DNA of 64,000 nucleotides from Hydractinia symbiolongicarpus. Taxonomy: Eukaryota; Cnidaria; Hydrozoa; Anthoathecata; Hydractiniidae. The notes beneath the pieces were generated by a model. That model searched no databases. It was not told the DNA's origin and saw only the letters and a program-made list of their open reading frames with translations. Position numbers and translations under genes: made by a program. Within the stretch, counting starts at the first letter, position 1. Each line of letters opens with the position of its first letter. This document shows, piece after piece, positions 1-7,454 of this stretch. Location of the stretch: NCBI RefSeq assembly GCF_029227915.1, contig NC_079883.1, forward strand, positions 7,876,001-7,940,000, given 5' to 3'.

Positions 1-13
1 TATTTTTATAGCC
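1..13 (+). terminator. Partial histone 3' stem-loop of the upstream H2A gene
   Basis: Same as 5877-5889; the first three bases of the stem and the whole H2A gene lie before the window. It is followed by the conserved downstream element at 14-34 (ACACATCTTT, A-run, CATT). Confidence 0.9.
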
Positions 14-172
14 ACACATCTTTAAAAAAACATTGTTTTTTTCACAAAACTATAACCTTAAAGTCTAATAGATAATCCATGCATACGCCTTGTCCTAAGT
101 AACTCAAAGAAATTAAATAAAAAAATTTGATCACAACGTCAAAATAAATTGCACGTATTTGCCCCTACTAAT

Positions 173-292
173 GTCTACGGCCATACCACGATGAACACAC
201 CCGTTCTCGTCTGATCACGGAAGTTAAGCATCGTCGGGCCGGGATAGTACTTGGATGGGGGACCGCCTGGGAACTCCCGGTGTCGTAGGCTT
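173..292 (+). rRNA. 5S: 5S ribosomal RNA
   Basis: A 120-nt gene beginning GTCTACGGCCATACCAC and ending at GTCGTAGGC plus T, the complementary termini of animal 5S rRNA. The internal Pol III promoter region is present: an A-box-like segment around AGTTAAGCATCGTCGGGCC and a C-box segment around GTACTTGGATGGGGGACCGCC. A TTTT terminator lies at 291-294. It is transcribed in the same direction as the upstream H2A. The RNA is a structural component of the large ribosomal subunit. Confidence 0.97.
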
Positions 293-294
293 TT
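291..294 (+). terminator. Pol III terminator of 5S rRNA
   Basis: TTTT directly at the 3' end of the 5S gene; conserved in the other copies. Confidence 0.85.
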
Positions 295-640
295 CATTTT
301 CATTTGTTGCCTTTTCATTTCAATGGTGCTGTGATATATTTCTTGTTATAACAATTAAGGAACGTGGCGGTTGTTGAAAGTGTTTCCTATGACATTTTCC
401 TACGACATTTTCAGGTGATAGTACGAGAAAAAAGAGCTTTCAAATGCATACAAACTCGATCTATTGCCGATCATCCAATAACCCTGACGGAATGGCAAAT
501 AAAATAAAATTCCGCCGCCTTCCGAGGACTTATATCGCAATCACGTTTCGTAACAGCCAAGCGAGGTTTTACCTTAGCGTTTAAGTCACCACCGACATTT
601 GGCCGCGCAACTTTTCTAAGCTCATTCATTTTGACTTAAG
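295..640. other. 5S-U1 spacer
   Basis: No gene recognised. It holds a 13-bp near-perfect direct repeat at 386-398 and 399-411 (CCTAYGACATTTT, one difference). Next to U1 on the minus strand is a candidate snRNA 3' box (GTCAAAATGAATGA, about 623-636). No Sm site followed by a hairpin that would mark another snRNA was seen. Confidence 0.6.
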
Positions 641-806
641 GAGGGGGCGAGCGCGGACGCAGGCCCCCACTACCAGAAATTGTACGGTCGAGTTACTGAC
701 GTTTGCAGTAATCGCAGAGGTCAGCCCAAGCGTAGTGCAATGCAAGAGCCTCACTCTGGAAGAAAACCCTCATTGATCAGTCTTTACTTCCCCGTCAGGT
801 AAGTAT
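641..806 (-). ncRNA. U1: U1 spliceosomal snRNA
   Basis: Read on the minus strand, the 5' end at 806 is ATACTTACCTG, the U1 sequence that pairs with 5' splice sites. Stem-loop I contains GATCA. Stem-loop II contains ATTGCAC, the core of the U1A/SNF protein site. An Sm site (AATTTCTGG) lies near position 130 of the RNA, followed by a final GC-rich hairpin ending in the C-rich tail complementary to 641-650. Length is about 166 nt, usual for U1. A PSE-like element lies upstream at 855-863. The 3' end is placed by analogy and may be off by a few bases. Confidence 0.96.
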
Positions 807-854
807 GAGTTGGAACTGCACCGTAGCATGAGGGTACCCTTCAAAGTTTGTTAA

Positions 855-863
855 TGCTTGTGG
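855..863 (-). promoter_or_regulatory. Candidate proximal sequence element (PSE) of U1
   Basis: Minus strand CCACAAGCA at -49 to -57 from the U1 5' end. The identical 9-mer, followed by similar T/A-rich bases, sits at -46 to -54 of U2 (1229-1237). That is the position where snRNA genes carry the SNAPc-binding PSE. Confidence 0.7.
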
Positions 864-995
864 CTTGAGTGTGTTATAAACTGCCGTGTCGCGGGGCATA
901 GGCTGTATTCTCCCCCAGTGTACGCGTTTTGTTCCCGCCGTAGACTATGCAGAGTGCCGTCGGAAAGAGGACTGCTATTATTCTTTTATTGCTTA

Positions 996-1183
996 TGTGG
1001 GCCGCCATCGGTAATAGTGCAACACCAAGGCAACCCGTGGTCACGGCGTGAATGAATCCACCTCCATGACCCAAGGCCAAAAATCAGATTAATATACTGA
1101 CCATTCAGAGAATGGCCTACCAGATATTAAACTGATAAGAACAGATACTACACTTGATCTTAGCCATTAGGCCGAGAAGCGAT
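996..1183 (-). ncRNA. U2: U2 spliceosomal snRNA
   Basis: The minus strand starts at 1183 with ATCGCTTCTCGGCC. It contains the branch-site pairing segment GTGTAGTATCTG and an Sm site ATTTTTGG at RNA nt 100-107 (1077-1084). A stem-loop III with 8-bp arms (GGTCATGG/CCGTGACC) follows, then a terminal stem-loop IV (GGTTGCC/GGCGGCC, loop with TTGCACTA) matching the site of U2A'/U2B''. Length about 188 nt is usual for U2. It lies 189 bp upstream of U1 and in the same orientation, with its own PSE candidate, so it is probably an independent Pol II unit. Confidence 0.96.
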
Positions 1184-1505
1184 AAAGAACAAGCGTTGCC
1201 ATGATAGGCATCGTCCACACACCGTAACTGCTTGTGGAGCATGTCACGTTACTGTAAAGCTTACAACTGTCACCGCGTACGGATGGACGGCGACATAGTA
1301 AAAATCACGGCTGTTGATTTAGCCGTAGGATGGAGAGCGACTGTAGCGAGTGGATGGTAACTTACATGAATGCTAACAAAGGCGACGATACTAAGTGCGT
1401 GATATTACTTTCCAATATGACTGCGTACATTCCGTTTATCAACGCATTACGCCAGAACGTGCGCGCGCGTTACACAGTAGACCATGCAGCCGAAATGCGA
1501 CAGTG
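1184..1505. other. U2-tRNA spacer
   Basis: Holds the U2 promoter (PSE candidate 1229-1237). A small inverted repeat CGGCT/AGCCG lies at about 1309-1326. No gene recognised. Read from the tRNA, the first run of four or more T is at 1300-1304, about 200 nt past the tRNA 3' end. Confidence 0.6.
1229..1237 (-). promoter_or_regulatory. Candidate PSE of U2
   Basis: Minus strand CCACAAGCA at -46 to -54 of the U2 5' end, identical to the U1 element at 855-863. Confidence 0.7.
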
Positions 1506-1578
1506 CGACCCTGCCAGGAGTCGAACCTGGAATCCCCTGATTCGTAGTCAGATGCCTTATCCATTGGGCCACAGGGCC
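1506..1578 (-). tRNA. tRNA-Arg(ACG): tRNA-Arg (anticodon ACG)
   Basis: The 73-nt minus-strand sequence folds as a cloverleaf. The acceptor stem is GGCCCTG/CAGGGTC, the anticodon stem TCTGA/TCAGG carries loop CTACGAA (ACG at 1543-1545), and the T arm is CCAGG-TTCGACT-CCTGG. The discriminator is G73. After A34-to-inosine editing, such a tRNA reads CGU, CGC and CGA. A and B box promoters are intact. There is no intron and no encoded CCA. There is no nearby TTTT terminator, which is odd for a Pol III gene. Confidence 0.95.
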
Positions 1579-1983
1579 ATGCTTATGACTTCGCCCCATC
1601 GTTATTTTGGCTTGCGCATTCGTTTTACTTACGACAGAATTCTTCGTGTTTGTAGCCATGAAAGAAAGGGACTTCTGTGAGTGAATTTTTTTACTGTGGT
1701 CTAATAAAAAAGTCGAAACGCAGTGCCCAATATATGAATTGCTCCTAATAGCCGGAAACAGGCCGTGTCGATGATGTAGGCCGACATACGCAACGCAAAC
1801 CAAAGAACGCTTTATGAAAATCCTAACACGGGCGCGGAAGAAGCCCAAATTAACAGAGTAGATGTAATGCTGAAGACCTCAAACTCCAGCAGCTTCTCTT
1901 TCAGACTATTGCGTCGTGCTACAAATAAAAATTAACATGCTTTCGCATAGTCGCGGCACCCAAAACGGACATTATACGATGTA

Positions 1984-2001
1984 CAGAAACACACATTTCT
2001 G
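1984..2001. promoter_or_regulatory. H1 AC-box candidate within an inverted repeat
   Basis: CAGAAA-CACACA-TTTCTG has 6-bp inverted arms. It includes AAACACA (1987-1993), the motif of the H1-specific upstream element known in animal H1 genes, about 165 bp before the H1 ATG. Confidence 0.5.
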
Positions 2002-2014
2002 TTTTCGCGCCAAA
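2002..2014 (+). promoter_or_regulatory. E2F-like site upstream of H1
   Basis: TTTTCGCGCCAAA matches the E2F consensus TTTSGCGC and directly follows the AC box. This fits S-phase control of H1. Confidence 0.55.
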
Positions 2015-2157
2015 TCAATTCCCGGGAGTGGTACTTTTACGTCCGCATACTTCGCACCGTCTTAAATTATATCTCATTTACACGGTAATGTTTAGTATAC
2101 TTCTACTGTGATAACAAGCATCGTTTATCGTTGGATTGTTGTAAGAAAACATTAAAA

Positions 2158-2709
2158 ATGAGTGAAGCAGCTTCTCCAAAGAAAATCGCACCCAAGAAGA
2201 AACCTGCTGCAAAGAAGACAGCTGATCACCCTAAATATGTGGACATGATCAAGGCTGCTATCGCTACCCTAAAGGAACGCGGTGGTTCATCTCGCCAAGC
2301 TATTACAAAATATATTCATGCAAATTACAAAGTTGCTGAAAACTCAGATCATCATCTGAAAATGGCTCTTAAACGAGGAGTAACATCAGGCGATTTGATT
2401 CAAACTAAAGGCACTGGTGCTTCTGGATCATTCAAGCTAGGTCAGGTAAAAAAAGAAAAACCTAAGAAAAAGGCCGCAGCAAAAAAGCCAACGGCAAAGA
2501 AGCCTACTGCAAAGAAAAGTACACCAAAAAAGAAGCCAGCAAAGAAGAGCACGCCAAAGAAAGCAGCAAAGAAGCCTGCCACAAAGAAAGCCTCGGCTAA
2601 GAAACCAGCAGCTAAGAAACCCACAAAGAAGCCTGTTGCTAAAAAACCTGCAGCAAAGAAGGTCAAAAAGACTCCCAAAAAGGCAGCAAAGAAGACCGCA
2701 AAAAAATAA
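2158..2709 (+). CDS. H1: Linker histone H1
   Basis: 183 residues. Linker histone that binds nucleosome entry/exit DNA and compacts chromatin. Residues 1-22 form a basic N-terminal tail (MSEAASPKK). Residues about 23-97 form the globular winged-helix domain (DHPKYVDMI at 23-31, RGGSSRQAI at 41-49, SGSFKLG at 89-95). Residues 98-183 form a Lys/Ala/Pro tail with three S/T-P-K-K motifs. I chose the ATG at 2158, in context AAAAATG, over an in-frame ATG nine codons earlier at 2131. The MSEAAS start fits the family, while the MDCCKK extension does not. Intronless. It has a 3' stem-loop at 2742-2757 and converges with H3. Confidence 0.97.
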   Translation: MSEAASPKKIAPKKKPAAKKTADHPKYVDMIKAAIATLKERGGSSRQAITKYIHANYKVAENSDHHLKMALKRGVTSGDLIQTKGTGASGSFKLGQVKKEKPKKKAAAKKPTAKKPTAKKSTPKKKPAKKSTPKKAAKKPATKKASAKKPAAKKPTKKPVAKKPAAKKVKKTPKKAAKKTAKK

Positions 2710-2741
2710 TTTGTGTGTATCTGGCTATTACATTAACAAAC

Positions 2742-2757
2742 GGCTATTTTTATAGCC
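2742..2757 (+). terminator. Histone 3' stem-loop of H1
   Basis: GGCTAT-TTTT-ATAGCC: 6-bp stem and 4-nt loop, 33 bases after the stop. It is the site bound by SLBP for cleavage of non-polyadenylated histone mRNA. A downstream element with A-run and ACATT follows. Confidence 0.95.
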
Positions 2758-2934
2758 ACACATTTACAAAAAAACATTATCTTGGTACAAAGTTAAACTT
2801 GTTTAAGTCACTTAAACAGTTAAAAAAGAGTAATTTTAAGATTAGATTCCCTAAGTTTAAGTATTTTCGTTTTTAAATTTCTTATTTTCTTGCTTTTACT
2901 TTTCTTGCCCTTCATATTTTTAACATTGTCAAAC

Positions 2935-2970
2935 TTTATGTAGCATAAAATTTTTATGTAGCATAAAATT
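2935..2970. repeat. Tandem 18-bp repeat (x2), each a mini-hairpin
   Basis: TTTATGTAGCATAAAATT at 2935-2952 and again, perfectly, at 2953-2970. Each unit holds the inverted repeat TTTATG-tag-CATAAA. Conserved in all other copies. Confidence 0.9.
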
Positions 2971-3033
2971 TAAACAGAAAGCAGAACAAAGTTTGATATA
3001 AAAAGCTAGCCGTAATATTTTTTATGGATGTGT

Positions 3034-3049
3034 GGCTATAAAAATAGCC
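3034..3049 (-). terminator. Histone 3' stem-loop of H3
   Basis: Minus strand GGCTAT-TTTT-ATAGCC, 21 bases past the H3 stop; same sequence as the H1, H4 and H2A stem-loops. Confidence 0.95.
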
Positions 3050-3070
3050 GTTTTTTGTTTGGTAAGATGC

Positions 3071-3484
<414 letters not shown>

Positions 3485-3533
3485 TTAAGAAGTCGATGTA
3501 GTACGGATACACAAGACGGTCTAAAATGCACTA

Positions 3534-3543
3534 TCGCGCCAAA
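3534..3543 (-). promoter_or_regulatory. E2F-like site upstream of H3
   Basis: Minus strand TTTGGCGCGA fits TTTSGCGC, 53-62 bases before the H3 ATG. It is the second such site in the unit after the one at H1. Confidence 0.55.
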
Positions 3544-3593
3544 GTTTTATTTCTCATATTGATTGACAGCTAAGGTTCAAAACAAACCATTTG

Positions 3594-3623
3594 ATTGGTG
3601 CTAAGAAAGTAATTTCTGATTGG
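3594..3623 (-). promoter_or_regulatory. Paired CCAAT boxes of H3
   Basis: CCAAT on the minus strand at 3594-3598 and 3619-3623, 25 bp apart and about 115-140 bp before the H3 ATG, a usual place for NF-Y-type sites in histone promoters. Confidence 0.55.
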
Positions 3624-3849
3624 CTGCATAATGACATTACGCTCATTACTTTAACATTTTTATAAAATCTGTGTTTTTTGGCTACGGGAAAACGGCTGTA
3701 TCTTCTGATACACAAAAGCTTTTGACTTTTTTTTTTTTTAGTAAGTAGCAGAAGGTTTGGCGAATTCCAACGATGCCAAATTTATTGCCTTACTGAAACA
3801 TTAAGACCACGAATTTTTAAAAAAACTACAGTTTTACTTAAAAAAATGT

Positions 3850-3872
3850 ACAAAATGTTCGGAACATTTTGT
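3850..3872. repeat. 23-bp palindrome between H3 and H4
   Basis: Perfect 11-bp arms ACAAAATGTTC / GAACATTTTGT with one G between. Conserved in the copies. Possibly a dimeric factor site shared by the divergent promoters; factor unknown. Confidence 0.85.
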
Positions 3873-3962
3873 AATGACGCAACTCTATTGGTTAATTAGG
3901 GTGTTTCCACGAGCAGTAGGTAATTTTATGGCCTCTTTTTAAAGCTGTCTGAATTCTGTTAA

Positions 3963-4319
<357 letters not shown>

Positions 4320-4343
4320 GCGTTGTCATTGCTCAACAAAAAC

Positions 4344-4359
4344 GGCTATTTTTATAGCC
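4344..4359 (+). terminator. Histone 3' stem-loop of H4
   Basis: GGCTAT-TTTT-ATAGCC, 24 bases after the stop, followed by ACAAATCTTTT and AAAACATT. Confidence 0.95.
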
Positions 4360-4742
4360 ACAAATCTTTTAAAACATTACTTTGTGCACGCTTCCAAATT
4401 ACACAATGTGTAAAGTCTTGTCACAGTTACATTTATTGCTATACGATACTATGTCATATATGACACAAAAAAAATTTAGAAATACTTTGTAGGGTTAATT
4501 TGCCTGGGAGTGTTTCCGTGAAAAGCTGGGTTAAGTTAAATGTAAGCAATAACATGGATCAATGTACTTGTCTTTTCTGCAAGTACAGCTAATAATACGT
4601 ATGAAAAGTGAAGCTAATCCACACACACACATGGGGAAGTATTTTAAATGTAGGCTAGTGTTCTTAAGCACATTATTTAGAAGTTTTATTAACTTCGGTT
4701 AACTTGTAGTGACGCCAAGTAAATGTTTTTTTAAAGATGTGT

Positions 4743-4758
4743 GGTCTTAAAAAAGACC
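4743..4758 (-). terminator. Histone 3' stem-loop of H2B (variant sequence)
   Basis: Minus strand GGTCTT-TTTT-AAGACC. Three base pairs differ from the other four stem-loops, all by paired changes that keep the 6-bp stem. Confidence 0.95.
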
Positions 4759-4781
4759 GTTTGTGTTTGGTAGACGTTGGT

Positions 4782-5186
4782 TTACTTGCTGCTTGTGTAT
4801 TTTGTGACGGCTTTTGTTCCTTCACTGACTGCGTGTTTTGCAAGTTCTCCAGGCAAGAGAAGACGTACTGCGGTTTGAATTTCACGAGAAGAGATGGTCG
4901 ACTTTTTGTTTTGAAGAGCCAAACGCGAAGCTTCGGAAGCAATGCGCTCAAAGATGTCGTTGACAAATGAGTTCATGATGCTCATAGCTTTGCTTGAAAC
5001 TCCGACATCTGGGTGAACTTGTTTCAAAACATTGTAGATGTAAATAGCATAACTTTCCTTTCTCTTTCTCTTGCGTTTCTTTTCACCAGTTCCACCAATC
5101 TTTCCTCCTTTTTTGCCGGCTCTTTTTTCACCTTTCTTGGCTACTTTAGGTGCCTGTTTTCCTCCTTTAGCTGCTGCGTCAGACAT
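4782..5186 (-). CDS. H2B: Histone H2B
   Basis: 134 codons including Met, longer than the roughly 123-126 of many animal H2Bs because of an extended basic N-terminal tail (lysine-rich, then [15 protein letters not shown] at 31-45). The histone fold starts at [16 protein letters not shown]. Also present are [15 protein letters not shown] and the C-terminal AVTKYTSSK with the lysine equivalent to K120, the ubiquitylation site. It pairs with H2A. The start ATG is in context AACCATGT. It is divergent from H2A; a TATA box lies at 5249-5254 and CCAAT boxes at 5305-5309 and 5346-5350. Confidence 0.98.
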   Translation of the reverse strand: MSDAAAKGGKQAPKVAKKGEKRAGKKGGKIGGTGEKKRKRKRKESYAIYIYNVLKQVHPDVGVSSKAMSIMNSFVNDIFERIASEASRLALQNKKSTISSREIQTAVRLLLPGELAKHAVSEGTKAVTKYTSSK

Positions 5187-5248
5187 GGTTAAAAATTTTT
5201 GCTACTTAACTTGTAAATAAGCATTAAACTGCAAGTCAAAACTTTTTG

Positions 5249-5254
5249 TTTATA
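5249..5254 (-). promoter_or_regulatory. TATA box of H2B
   Basis: TATAAA on the minus strand, 63-68 bases before the H2B ATG, leaving room for a short 5' UTR. Confidence 0.6.
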
Positions 5255-5264
5255 AGTAAAAAAA

Positions 5265-5284
5265 TCGGATCGAATTCGATCCGA
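5265..5284. repeat. 20-bp perfect palindrome in the H2B-H2A promoter
   Basis: TCGGATCGAATTCGATCCGA is its own reverse complement. Its arm TTCGATCC recurs at 5366-5373. Conserved in every copy inspected. Confidence 0.9.
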
Positions 5285-5304
5285 AAACGCCGATACGCAA
5301 TTTA

Positions 5305-5350
5305 ATTGGTTAAAAAAAAAATCTTTTGTTTAATACTTAATTATGATTGG
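5305..5350 (-). promoter_or_regulatory. Paired CCAAT boxes of H2B
   Basis: CCAAT on the minus strand at 5305-5309 and 5346-5350, each within a repeated ATTGGTTAAAAAA block, 119-164 bp before the H2B ATG. Confidence 0.5.
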
Positions 5351-5470
5351 TTAAAAAAACATGATTTCGATCCTATTTTTATGATGAAAAAACGAGTAAA
5401 GTTTATTTCGTTAACACTTACGTTAAATATTCGTACGTTTTTGTATTAACTTACAAATCAAATCGCAGTT

Positions 5471-5851
5471 ATGTCTGGACGTGGAAAAGGTGGAAAAGCT
5501 AAGGCTAAAGCCAAGACAAGATCCTCAAGAGCTGGACTTCAATTTCCAGTCGGTAGAGTGCATAGATTCCTTCGTAGAGGGCACTATGCTAACCGAATTG
5601 GATCTGGAGCACCAGTTTACTTAGCAGCCGTCTTGGAATATTTATCTGCTGAGATATTGGAGTTGGCTGGTAACGCAGCAAGAGACAACAAAAAAGCTAG
5701 GATTATTCCAAGACATTTACAATTGGCTGTTCGTAATGATGAAGAATTAAACAAACTTTTGAGCGGTGTAACCATTGCAGCTGGTGGTGTTTTGCCAAAC
5801 ATTCAAGCTGTCTTACTCCCAAAGAAGAACGACAAAGGACAGAAGAAGTAA
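5471..5851 (+). CDS. H2A: Histone H2A (canonical)
   Basis: 126 codons including Met. Forms a dimer with H2B. N-tail [20 protein letters not shown]; histone fold with [37 protein letters not shown] and [10 protein letters not shown] supply the acidic patch (E56, E61, E64, D90, E91, E92 by homology). The C-tail ends [12 protein letters not shown] with no SQ motif, so it is not an H2A.X. Arginine codons are mostly AGA here, unlike H4. 3' stem-loop at 5874-5889; 5S of the next unit lies about 200 bp downstream. Confidence 0.98.
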   Translation: MSGRGKGGKAKAKAKTRSSRAGLQFPVGRVHRFLRRGHYANRIGSGAPVYLAAVLEYLSAEILELAGNAARDNKKARIIPRHLQLAVRNDEELNKLLSGVTIAAGGVLPNIQAVLLPKKNDKGQKK

Positions 5852-5873
5852 ACCGCTACACTCAGAAAACAAC

Positions 5874-5889
5874 GGCTATTTTTATAGCC
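5874..5889 (+). terminator. Histone 3' stem-loop of H2A
   Basis: GGCTAT-TTTT-ATAGCC, 22 bases after the stop. The 21 bases after the stem (5890-5910) are identical to those after the H2B stem-loop. Confidence 0.95.
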
Positions 5890-6048
5890 ACACATCTTTA
5901 AAAAAACATTGTTTTTTTCACAAAACTATAACCTTAAAGTCTAATAGATAATCCATGCATACGCCTTGTCCTAAGTAACTCAAAGAAATTAAATAAAAAA
6001 ATTTGATCACAACGTCAAAATAAATTGCACGTATTTGCCCCTACTAAT

Positions 6049-6168
6049 GTCTACGGCCATACCACGATGAACACACCCGTTCTCGTCTGATCACGGAAGT
6101 TAAGCATCGTCGGGCCGGGATAGTACTTGGATGGGGGACCGCCTGGGAACTCCCGGTGTCGTAGGCTT
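6049..6168 (+). rRNA. 5S: 5S ribosomal RNA, copy 2
   Basis: No change seen against 173-292. Confidence 0.97.
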
Positions 6169-6516
6169 TTCATTTTCATTTGTTGCCTTTTCATTTCAAT
6201 GGTGCTGTGATATATTTCTTGTTATAACAATTAAGGAACGTGGCGGTTGTTGAAAGTGTTTCCTATGACATTTTCCTACGACATTTTCAGGTGATAGTAC
6301 GAGAAAAAAGAGCTTTCAAATGCATACAAACTCGATCTATTGCCGATCATCCAATAACCCTGACGGAATGGCAAATAAAATAAAATTCCGCCGCCTTCCG
6401 AGGACTTATATCGCAATCACGTTTCGTAACAGCCAAGCGAGGTTTTACCTTAGCGTTTAAGTCACCACCGACATTTGGCCGCGCAACTTTTCTAAGCTCA
6501 TTCATTTTGACTTAAG

Positions 6517-6682
6517 GAGGGGGCGAGCGCGGACGCAGGCCCCCACTACCAGAAATTGTACGGTCGAGTTACTGACGTTTGCAGTAATCGCAGAGGTCAG
6601 CCCAAGCGTAGTGCAATGCAAGAGCCTCACTCTGGAAGAAAACCCTCATTGATCAGTCTTTACTTCCCCGTCAGGTAAGTAT
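6517..6682 (-). ncRNA. U1: U1 snRNA, copy 2
   Basis: No change seen against 641-806; PSE candidate at 6731-6739. Confidence 0.96.
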
Positions 6683-6871
6683 GAGTTGGAACTGCACCGT
6701 AGCATGAGGGTACCCTTCAAAGTTTGTTAATGCTTGTGGCTTGAGTGTGTTATAAACTGCCGTGTCGCGGGGCATAGGCTGTATTCTCCCCCAGTGTACG
6801 CGTTTTGTTCCCGCCGTAGACTATGCAGAGTGCCGTCGGAAAGAGGACTGCTATTATTCTTTTATTGCTTA

Positions 6872-7059
6872 TGTGGGCCGCCATCGGTAATAGTGCAACA
6901 CCAAGGCAACCCGTGGTCACGGCGTGAATGAATCCACCTCCATGACCCAAGGCCAAAAATCAGATTAATATACTGACCATTCAGAGAATGGCCTACCAGA
7001 TATTAAACTGATAAGAACAGATACTACACTTGATCTTAGCCATTAGGCCGAGAAGCGAT
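6872..7059 (-). ncRNA. U2: U2 snRNA, copy 2
   Basis: Intact, with Sm site at 6953-6960; PSE candidate 7105-7113. Confidence 0.96.
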
Positions 7060-7381
7060 AAAGAACAAGCGTTGCCATGATAGGCATCGTCCACACACCG
7101 TAACTGCTTGTGGAGCATGTCACGTTACTGTAAAGCTTACAACTGTCACCGCGTACGGATGGACGGCGACATAGTAAAAATCACGGCTGTTGATTTAGCC
7201 GTAGGATGGAGAGCGACTGTAGCGAGTGGATGGTAACTTACATGAATGCTAACAAAGGCGACGATACTAAGTGCGTGATATTACTTTCCAATATGACTGC
7301 GTACATTCCGTTTATCAACGCATTACGCCAGAACGTGCGCGCGCGTTACACAGTAGACCATGCAGCCGAAATGCGACAGTG

Positions 7382-7454
7382 CGACCCTGCCAGGAGTCGA
7401 ACCTGGAATCCCCTGATTCGTAGTCAGATGCCTTATCCATTGGGCCACAGGGCC
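7382..7454 (-). tRNA. tRNA-Arg(ACG): tRNA-Arg (ACG), copy 2
   Basis: Identical to 1506-1578. Confidence 0.95.

Larger units (their letters stand above)
1579..2157. other. tRNA-H1 intergenic region and H1 promoter
   Basis: No gene recognised in the first 350 bp. The H1-proximal part holds an H1-type AC box, an E2F-like site and an AT-rich TATA candidate (TTAAATTATAT, about 2062-2072). Position 1958 is A or T in different copies. Confidence 0.6.
2710..3070. other. H1-H3 convergent spacer
   Basis: A+T-rich 361 bp between two stop codons. Contains both 3' stem-loops, an inverted repeat TGTTTAAG-TCA-CTTAAACA at 2800-2818 and a tandem 18-bp repeat at 2935-2970. No gene. Confidence 0.8.
4320..4781. 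other. H4-H2B convergent spacer
   Basis: 462 bp without a gene. Besides both stem-loops it holds a 14-bp perfect palindrome TGTCATATATGACA (4452-4465), an inverted repeat TGTACTTG/CAAGTACA with a 9-nt loop (4563-4587) and a short CA run near 4620-4631. Confidence 0.75.
5187..5470. other. H2B-H2A divergent promoter region
   Basis: 284 bp without a gene. Contains the H2B TATA box, a 20-bp perfect palindrome, two ATTGGTTAAAAAA blocks 41 bp apart (inverted CCAAT, starting 5305 and 5346) and a third TTCGATCC at 5366-5373 repeating the palindrome arm. Confidence 0.75.

Noticed and set aside
295-640. A further snRNA or spliced-leader RNA gene in the 5S-U1 spacer
   Set aside because: CAGGTGATAG at about 412-421 resembles a splice donor, but no Sm site with following hairpin and no PSE-like 9-mer at the right distance was found.
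858-1080. Reading frames of 65 and 68 residues on both strands
   Set aside because: They overlap the 3' half of U2 and its flank; no protein features.
1447-1848. 133-residue minus-strand reading frame (and the 116-residue plus-strand frame at 1330-1680)
   Set aside because: Both run across the tRNA-Arg gene, have no recognisable domain and no codon pattern; conserved only because the units are nearly identical.
2131-2157. Upstream in-frame ATG of H1 giving an MDCCKKTLK extension
   Set aside because: The ATG at 2158 has a better A-rich context and gives a typical acetylatable H1 N-terminus; the extension has two cysteines, unusual for H1.
2442-2678. 78-residue minus-strand frame rich in Phe/Ala/Gly
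   Set aside because: Antisense shadow of the lysine-rich H1 tail (AAG/AAA reads as CTT/TTT).
3727-3739. T13 tract as Pol III terminator of a hidden gene
   Set aside because: No A/B box pair or foldable RNA seen upstream on that strand; more likely a nucleosome-excluding promoter tract.
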